Source of the DNA: Actinomycetota bacterium | Lineage (GTDB): Bacteria; Actinomycetota; Thermoleophilia; Gaiellales; Gaiellaceae | DNA length: 51,498 nucleotides | Assembly (NCBI GenBank): GCA_005885125.1 | Contig: VAXU01000034.1 | Span: 1-51,498 of the forward strand | Reading direction: 5' to 3' | Part shown: positions 47,034-51,498 of the stretch, piece after piece | Numbering within the stretch: the first letter of the stretch is position 1 | Layout: every line of letters starts with the position of its first letter | Position numbers and translations under genes: made by a program | Notes under the pieces: generated by a model | Told to the model about the DNA's origin: nothing | The model's input: only the letters and a program-made list of their open reading frames with translations | Database searches by the model: none

Positions 47034-48376
47034 TGTTCGAGCCGCTGTACACGGCCGAAGAGATGCGCGCGGTCGAAGCGGGTCACGACGTCAAGCAGCT
47101 GATGCGGCGCGCGGGCGGCGCGCTCGCCGAGTTCATCCTCGAGGAGTACGACGACGAAAGCTCGGTCACCGTGGTTTGCGGGCCCGGGAACAACGGCGGC
47201 GACGGGCAGGTCGCTGCGCGCCGCCTGCGTCAGGCGAACTGGGACGTACGCGTCGTCGAGTCGAAGCCGGAGGACGAGGAGAAGGACCTCGGGAAGCCCG
47301 GCCTGATCGTCGATGCGGTGTTCGGCACCGGCTTCACCGGCGAGCCTCGCCCGGGCGCCGCGCGATTGATCGACCAGATCAACTCGGCGGGTGTGGACGT
47401 CGTCGCGGTCGACGTCCCGTCGGGTGTCGACGCGTCGACGGGCGAAGTGGCCGGCGCGGTCGTCGACGCAACCTGGACCGTGACTTTCCACCGGGAGAAG
47501 GTCGGTCTGTATGTGGCGCCCGGCACGTTGCACCGCGGCGAGCTCGAGGTCGTCGACATCGGCCTTCAGGACCGCGAAACCGTCTTCGCGCGTCCGACGA
47601 CCGAGATCCTCGATCTCGTCCCACTGCGCTCGCCGGGCGATACGAAGTACACGGCCGGATCCGTGCTCGTCGTCGGCGGCTCGCCCGGGCTGACGGGAGC
47701 GGCGTGTCTCGCCGCGCGCGCGGCGTTTCGCGCGGACGCGGGCTACGTAGCGGTCGCCGCACCGCGCGCGTCGCTGCCCGTGCTCGAACAGCAGCTGCTC
47801 GAAGCGGTGAAGCGTCCGCTCGAGGAGGTCTGGGACGCAGTCGGACGCGCACGGTCGCTTGCGCTCGGGCCCGGCCTCGGCCGCTCGGAGGGCGCGAAGG
47901 AGCTCGTCCGGCGCCTGCTCGAGGAGACCGACCTGCCCGCGGTCGTCGATGCCGATGCGTTGTTCGACCTCGATCCGTTCACGCGAACGGCGCCGACCGT
48001 GTTGACCCCGCATTCCGGCGAGCTCGGACGGCTGCTCGACGTCGACTCGTCGTGGATCGATGCGCACCGCCTTGAAGCGTCGCGGCGCGCGGTCGAGCGC
48101 TTCAACTGTGTCCTCCTGCTCAAGGGCGAGGGGACGATCGTTGCGGCGCCGGACGAGCAGACGCTGATCTGTCCGGGGTTCCCGTCGCTCGCGACGGCCG
48201 GAACCGGCGACGTCCTCACCGGGATCATTGGCTCGTTCCTTGCGAAGGGACTTGACGCGCGCCTCGCCGCGGCGGCGGCTGTGACGGCACACACGGAGGC
48301 CGCAGCAGAGGCGCCCCAGCGTGCGGGGCTCATCGCATCGGACGTGATCGAGATGCTCCCGTACGTCCTTGGGTGA
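47033..48376 (+). CDS. nnr: Bifunctional NAD(P)HX epimerase/dehydratase
   Basis: A 447-residue fusion repairing hydrated NAD(P)H. Residues 1-190 are the YjeF_N epimerase (VVCGPGNNGGDGQVAARRL and DAVFGTGFTGEPRPGA, VDVPSGVDASTGEVAG). The rest is the ribokinase-like dehydratase (KYTAGSVLVVGGSPGLTGAA, LALGPGLG, VVDADALF, VLTPHSGELGRLL, LKGEGTIVA and ATAGTGDVLTGIIGSFLA). Slightly short but complete. Together with acpS and alr it forms a common bacterial cluster. Confidence 0.94.
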   Translation: MFEPLYTAEEMRAVEAGHDVKQLMRRAGGALAEFILEEYDDESSVTVVCGPGNNGGDGQVAARRLRQANWDVRVVESKPEDEEKDLGKPGLIVDAVFGTGFTGEPRPGAARLIDQINSAGVDVVAVDVPSGVDASTGEVAGAVVDATWTVTFHREKVGLYVAPGTLHRGELEVVDIGLQDRETVFARPTTEILDLVPLRSPGDTKYTAGSVLVVGGSPGLTGAACLAARAAFRADAGYVAVAAPRASLPVLEQQLLEAVKRPLEEVWDAVGRARSLALGPGLGRSEGAKELVRRLLEETDLPAVVDADALFDLDPFTRTAPTVLTPHSGELGRLLDVDSSWIDAHRLEASRRAVERFNCVLLLKGEGTIVAAPDEQTLICPGFPSLATAGTGDVLTGIIGSFLAKGLDARLAAAAAVTAHTEAAAEAPQRAGLIASDVIEMLPYVLG

Positions 48377-48389
48377 CGGCGGTGACGCG

Positions 48390-49526
48390 CTAACCGACCT
48401 CGACGGGGACCCGCACGAGCTCGCGGTTGTACTCGTCGGTGGTCACGCAGTTCACAGGGTTCCAGCGCGTGTAGTAGAGATACGCCGTGTGCCCGATCGT
48501 CTGGAACGTTCGCGACGCACTGTTCGGATCGATGAGCGACGGATAGGCCATTCGGTCGGGATCGCCGCAGGTTCCCCGAGGGGTCTCCATCAGGAGTGTC
48601 ATCGGTGACCAGTGGACGAGATCCTTGGACGTCGTGTAGTAGGCACCGGGTTTGCCGTCGCGGGTATCCATCCCGGTGCCGATCCAGCGGTGGAGGTATG
48701 TGCTGAAGACGAGGCCGTCGATGATTCCGAGGCCCGGGATCGTCTCGCACAGCCCGGCGTACACATTCGAGCGGTAAGGATCCAAGAACCGGTGCGCGAA
48801 GGCCTTCCCGTCCCACGCGCGCCACGAAGTGGGGTCCGTGAGAGTACGCGTGCGGATGACACAGGCACCCGACGGCGTAACGCCGACTTGGTGGACTAGC
48901 GCGTAGTAGTAGAAGCGCTGCCTCGCAACCCTGACAATGTTTGTCGGCGAGTACATCCCGAACCCGGCTTGGTCCGGGACGTACCGCCGCGGCACCGCGG
49001 CGACGAGGTGCGCGGGCGCCGCCGGGTGCGTCCACGTGTCGCCGCCGTCGTGCGACTCCGCGAAGCCGACAGCGTCGTACCAGCAGAGACCGTTGTTGCG
49101 CGTCCGGCACCACCGTTCCGCGTGCTCCTCGCCGTGGTATTCGATGTGCGTCAGGGTGTAGATGTCCCGACCGTTCGTCGTGTAGCCGCCGCTGTACCAG
49201 GCCACGTCGTTGAACATCGACGGGTCGGGGTTGTGGCCGTTGAAGCCAGGGTTCACCAGCCGGCATTCGTGCGTGACGTGGTTGAGGTCCGGGCCGACGA
49301 AGCGACGCCAGTCGATGTGGCCGGCATAGAGCTGGACGCGTCCCTTGTAGTCGCGGAACGCACGGGCGGCGATATCGGGAATGTCCGTCCGCTCGCAACC
49401 GTCGCGGATCGAGTCGAAGACGATCTCCGGCGGACCGAGAACGCGCGTCTCTTGCGCCGCGCGCGCTGCCGTCGATCCCGCGACGAGCATGAGGGTGAGG
49501 AGCGCCAAGACGATCGCGCGCCTCAT
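48390..49526 (-). CDS. Secreted beta-propeller-like protein (BNR/GH43-like), 378 residues
   Basis: Signal peptide (AIVLALLTLMLVAGSTAARA), then a repeat-rich beta protein with aromatic and glycine-rich strands: an Asp box in FAESHDGGDTWTHP, GMYSPTNIVRVARQRFYYYALV, and SKDLVHWSP, a phrase typical of GH43/68-like propellers. Several cysteines (GLCWYD, GACVIR, GLCETI, GTCGDP). Substrate unknown. Its start overlaps the preceding stop (ATGA). Confidence 0.65.
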   Translation of the reverse strand: MRRAIVLALLTLMLVAGSTAARAAQETRVLGPPEIVFDSIRDGCERTDIPDIAARAFRDYKGRVQLYAGHIDWRRFVGPDLNHVTHECRLVNPGFNGHNPDPSMFNDVAWYSGGYTTNGRDIYTLTHIEYHGEEHAERWCRTRNNGLCWYDAVGFAESHDGGDTWTHPAAPAHLVAAVPRRYVPDQAGFGMYSPTNIVRVARQRFYYYALVHQVGVTPSGACVIRTRTLTDPTSWRAWDGKAFAHRFLDPYRSNVYAGLCETIPGLGIIDGLVFSTYLHRWIGTGMDTRDGKPGAYYTTSKDLVHWSPMTLLMETPRGTCGDPDRMAYPSLIDPNSASRTFQTIGHTAYLYYTRWNPVNCVTTDEYNRELVRVPVEVG

Positions 49527-50305
49527 CGAACCTTGAACCTCGCCGTCGGCAGGGTGTACGCGGAGCCGCCGTAGCGCGCCTCGATCGAGACGGTGAGGGT
49601 CTTGCCCCTTGCATTGCGCGGCAACTTCCAGGCGCACACGTTCGCCTGCTTCAGCGCTACGCGGCCGAGCCTCGCTCGGCACACGACCGTCTTCGGCTCG
49701 ACGGCGCCGATCAGCTCAAACGACAACGTGACAGAGGCGACGGCAAAGAGCTTGCCGACGCGCGGCCGGGGGGGCCGGAAGCGGACGTTGCCCTTCTGGA
49801 GTGCGGGCGCCTTGACCGTATACATCCATGAGCCGGCGTCGGGAGCGCGGTCAGCAGGCGAGACGTCGGGGTCGGGACCGCCCACCGCGAGCACCGAGAT
49901 GCCGACGACGCCGATGACCAGGTCGAGCGGCACGGTCAGCGTCGCGGTCGCCGAGCCGTACGCGGCCTTCGCATCGGCTGACTCGCCGAAGTTGCCGTCC
50001 TTCCAGACGAAGACGGCGGGCTCCTCTCCGCCCTCGAGGACGGCGTAGAGATCGATTCCCTCTTCCCCCGTTTTCTCGTTTCCGTCGAGGTCGAGATCGA
50101 CGAGCACGACGTCGCCGGTGACGAATGCTGTTCGGTTGGCGAACGCTACCTCGACCTTGAGCTCCTTGGCATCGTTCGACACGGTGACGGCGGCGACGTC
50201 CGGTCCGGCGCTGTCGCCGGTCGGATCGGTGAACGGCGATGCAGCCGCCGCCGGGAGAGCGGCTCCCAGGAGGAACGCGAGGAACACTCCGATCAGCGCT
50301 CTCAT
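49523..50305 (-). CDS. Secreted hypothetical protein, 260 residues
   Basis: Signal peptide (ALIGVFLAFLLGAALPAAAA) and a beta-rich mature part with PFTDPTGDSAGPDVAAVTVSN, VVLVDLDLDGNEKTGEEGIDL and a C-terminal sandwich with paired cysteines (TVVCRARLG, ANVCAWKLP). The opening resembles exported domains found beside glycan-binding proteins; no catalytic motif is visible. ATG 50305 follows TAGAAC by six bases. It is translationally coupled to the propeller gene. Confidence 0.6.
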   Translation of the reverse strand: MRALIGVFLAFLLGAALPAAAASPFTDPTGDSAGPDVAAVTVSNDAKELKVEVAFANRTAFVTGDVVLVDLDLDGNEKTGEEGIDLYAVLEGGEEPAVFVWKDGNFGESADAKAAYGSATATLTVPLDLVIGVVGISVLAVGGPDPDVSPADRAPDAGSWMYTVKAPALQKGNVRFRPPRPRVGKLFAVASVTLSFELIGAVEPKTVVCRARLGRVALKQANVCAWKLPRNARGKTLTVSIEARYGGSAYTLPTARFKVR

Positions 50306-50438
50306 GTAGCGGTTCTAACGCACCCGGGATCACGTGGCAACGGACCGTCATACAGTTGGACGAGTCCGATCGCGACGGACTGATCACGGTCGCTTCAGGG
50401 CGCCGGTGCGCTTTCGCCGGGCGAAGTAGCCTCTGGGC
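50306..50438. other. Divergent intergenic region before alr
   Basis: No gene seen. It holds the alr -10 box at 50427-50432 and a TAGAAC box for the minus-strand secreted pair. Confidence 0.5.
50427..50432 (+). promoter_or_regulatory. -10 box TAGCCT (leaderless type) for alr
   Basis: TAGCCT six bases before GTG 50439, no ribosome site. Confidence 0.55.
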
Positions 50439-51461
50439 GTGCACAGGTCGGAGATCACCGTCGACCTCGGCGCTTTGCGCCGCAACGTGCGCACGCTCGT
50501 GCGCGAGCTCGGCGGCGCGGAGCTCTGGGCTGTCGTTAAGGCGAACGGCTACGGCCACGGGGCGGTCGACGTCGCCGGCGCCGCGCTCGGGTCGGGCGCT
50601 TCCGCGCTCTGCGTGGCGACTGTGCAGGAAGGGCTCGCCCTGCGCGCGGAGTACGCCGGCGTCCGGATCCTCGTCATGGGCCCCGTCGCGTCGAGCCGCG
50701 ACATCGCGCATGCGCGCGACGCCGACCTCGAGCTCGCCGTCTCTGACGCCGAGATTCCCGACGGCGTCCGCGTGCATCTCAAGCTCGAGACCGGGATGGG
50801 ACGCTACGGCCTGGCGGAGCTCCCCGGGCGGACCGACAACGTCGTCGGCCTCATGACCCACCTCGCCACCGCGGACACCGATCCCAGATTCGCGCGCGCG
50901 CAGCTCGAGCGCTTCACGGCCGCAACCGCCGAGCACGCCGGCCTGACGCGCCACGCCGCAAACAGCGCCGCCGCGCTCCGCATTCCCGAGTCGCGCCTCG
51001 ATGCCGCGCGCTGCGGCGTCGCGCTCTACGGCCTCTCGCCGTTCGGCGAGGACCCGGCCGACGACGGGCTCGAGCCGGTGCTGTCGTGGCAGAGCTACCT
51101 CGCACAGGTGAAGCAACGGCAGCCGGGGGAGAGCACCGGGTACGGGCGCCGCTACGTCGCCGACAGCCCGACGTGGATCGGGATCGTCCCGGTCGGGTAC
51201 GCCGACGGCTTCCGCCGGGACATGACCGGAACGGAGGTGCGCGTCGGCGGGGAGCCGCGCGAGGTCGTGGGCACGGTCTCGATGGACTCGTTCGCGGTGC
51301 GGCTCGACCGCGAGCTTCCGGTCGGGACGCCGGTCGTCCTCCTGGGCCACGGCGTGCTCGCCGAGACGCACGCCCGGGCGGCGGAGACGATCAACTACGA
51401 GATCGTGTGCGGGATCGGATCGGATCCGCTGCGCGCCCGTCGGACGGTGATCGATGGGTGA
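50439..51461 (+). CDS. alr: Alanine racemase
   Basis: A 340-residue PLP enzyme making D-alanine. The PLP lysine is in AVVKANGYGHGAVDV, HLKLETGMGRYGL and the GYGRRYVADSPTWIGIVPVGYADGF segment with the catalytic Tyr lie in the middle, and INYEIVCGIG closes the dimer interface. The end is 10-20 residues shorter than many relatives. A TAGCCT box sets GTG 50439. The next gene overlaps its stop by eight bases. Confidence 0.95.
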   Translation: MHRSEITVDLGALRRNVRTLVRELGGAELWAVVKANGYGHGAVDVAGAALGSGASALCVATVQEGLALRAEYAGVRILVMGPVASSRDIAHARDADLELAVSDAEIPDGVRVHLKLETGMGRYGLAELPGRTDNVVGLMTHLATADTDPRFARAQLERFTAATAEHAGLTRHAANSAAALRIPESRLDAARCGVALYGLSPFGEDPADDGLEPVLSWQSYLAQVKQRQPGESTGYGRRYVADSPTWIGIVPVGYADGFRRDMTGTEVRVGGEPREVVGTVSMDSFAVRLDRELPVGTPVVLLGHGVLAETHARAAETINYEIVCGIGSDPLRARRTVIDG

Positions 51462-51498
51462 GCTCGTACACGAGGTCCTGGCGGGAGAGGAGGCATGG
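51454..51498 (+). CDS. Start of the next gene (15 codons, runs off the window)
   Basis: ATG 51454 opens the frame MGELVHEVLAGEEAW, overlapping the alr end. Too short to identify. Confidence 0.4.
   Translation, partial: MGELVHEVLAGEEAW

Overview
The window is high-GC DNA from an actinobacterium. Gene content and style (DUF72, rhodanese, murI-rph-rdgB, acpS-nnr-alr, and many genes with a TANNNT box 6-8 bases before GTG or ATG) suggest the class Thermoleophilia, perhaps Gaiellales. That placement is an inference from recalled protein families, not from a marker gene. No rRNA, tRNA, CRISPR array, IS element or prophage was seen.

Layout. 1-10.3 kb: a maltodextrin locus. A LacI-type regulator (with a pterin dehydratase and an ABC ATPase behind it) is divergent from malE-malF-malG-GH13 amylase-MsmX-like ATPase-GH15 glucoamylase; a perfect hairpin after malE probably keeps binding protein in excess. 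10.3-16 kb: an AlkA-like glycosylase, GNAT, GST, hydrolase and rhodanese run, then a GATase and DUF72 pair. 16-19.8 kb: a secreted protein, a branched-chain amino-acid-type binding protein and a CocE-like hydrolase, all on the minus strand. 19.8-31.5 kb: housekeeping genes murI, rph, mgtC, rdgB, pyrE, HU, pyrF, dacA, a PfkB kinase, guaB and guaA. 31.5-35 kb: an orphan antitoxin with an operator array, acylphosphatase, nitroreductase, a BNR secreted protein and a UDG. 35-39.1 kb: rplM, rpsI, glmM, glmS. 39.1-45.5 kb: an FMN oxidase, a CsoR-controlled permease, a broken aquaporin, STAS, ArfB-like and HAD genes and two small unknowns. 45.5-51.5 kb: acpS, nnrD/E and alr, interleaved with two minus-strand pairs of secreted proteins.

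The strongest unexpected signal is a series of small internal losses in conserved genes. MalF lacks about 37 residues with the EAA coupling loop, GlmS about 24 residues of its first SIS domain, and the FMN oxidase about 30 residues of its FMN-binding barrel. rdgB and aqpZ each lose an internal piece and shift frame. A hydrolase end and a binding-protein start are fused with no start codon. A glucoamylase and its start region look similarly shortened. Essential glmS being affected makes assembly deletion the likeliest cause, but a real deletion process is not excluded.

Other signals: a dozen or so leaderless-type promoters; a near-exact CsoR operator lying on the start of its target gene and on the -10 box of the divergent gene; an inverted pair of LacI-family sites exactly 100 bp apart; strong Shine-Dalgarno sequences in front of CTG (malF) and ATT (guaA); and two genes starting back to back on one CATATG.
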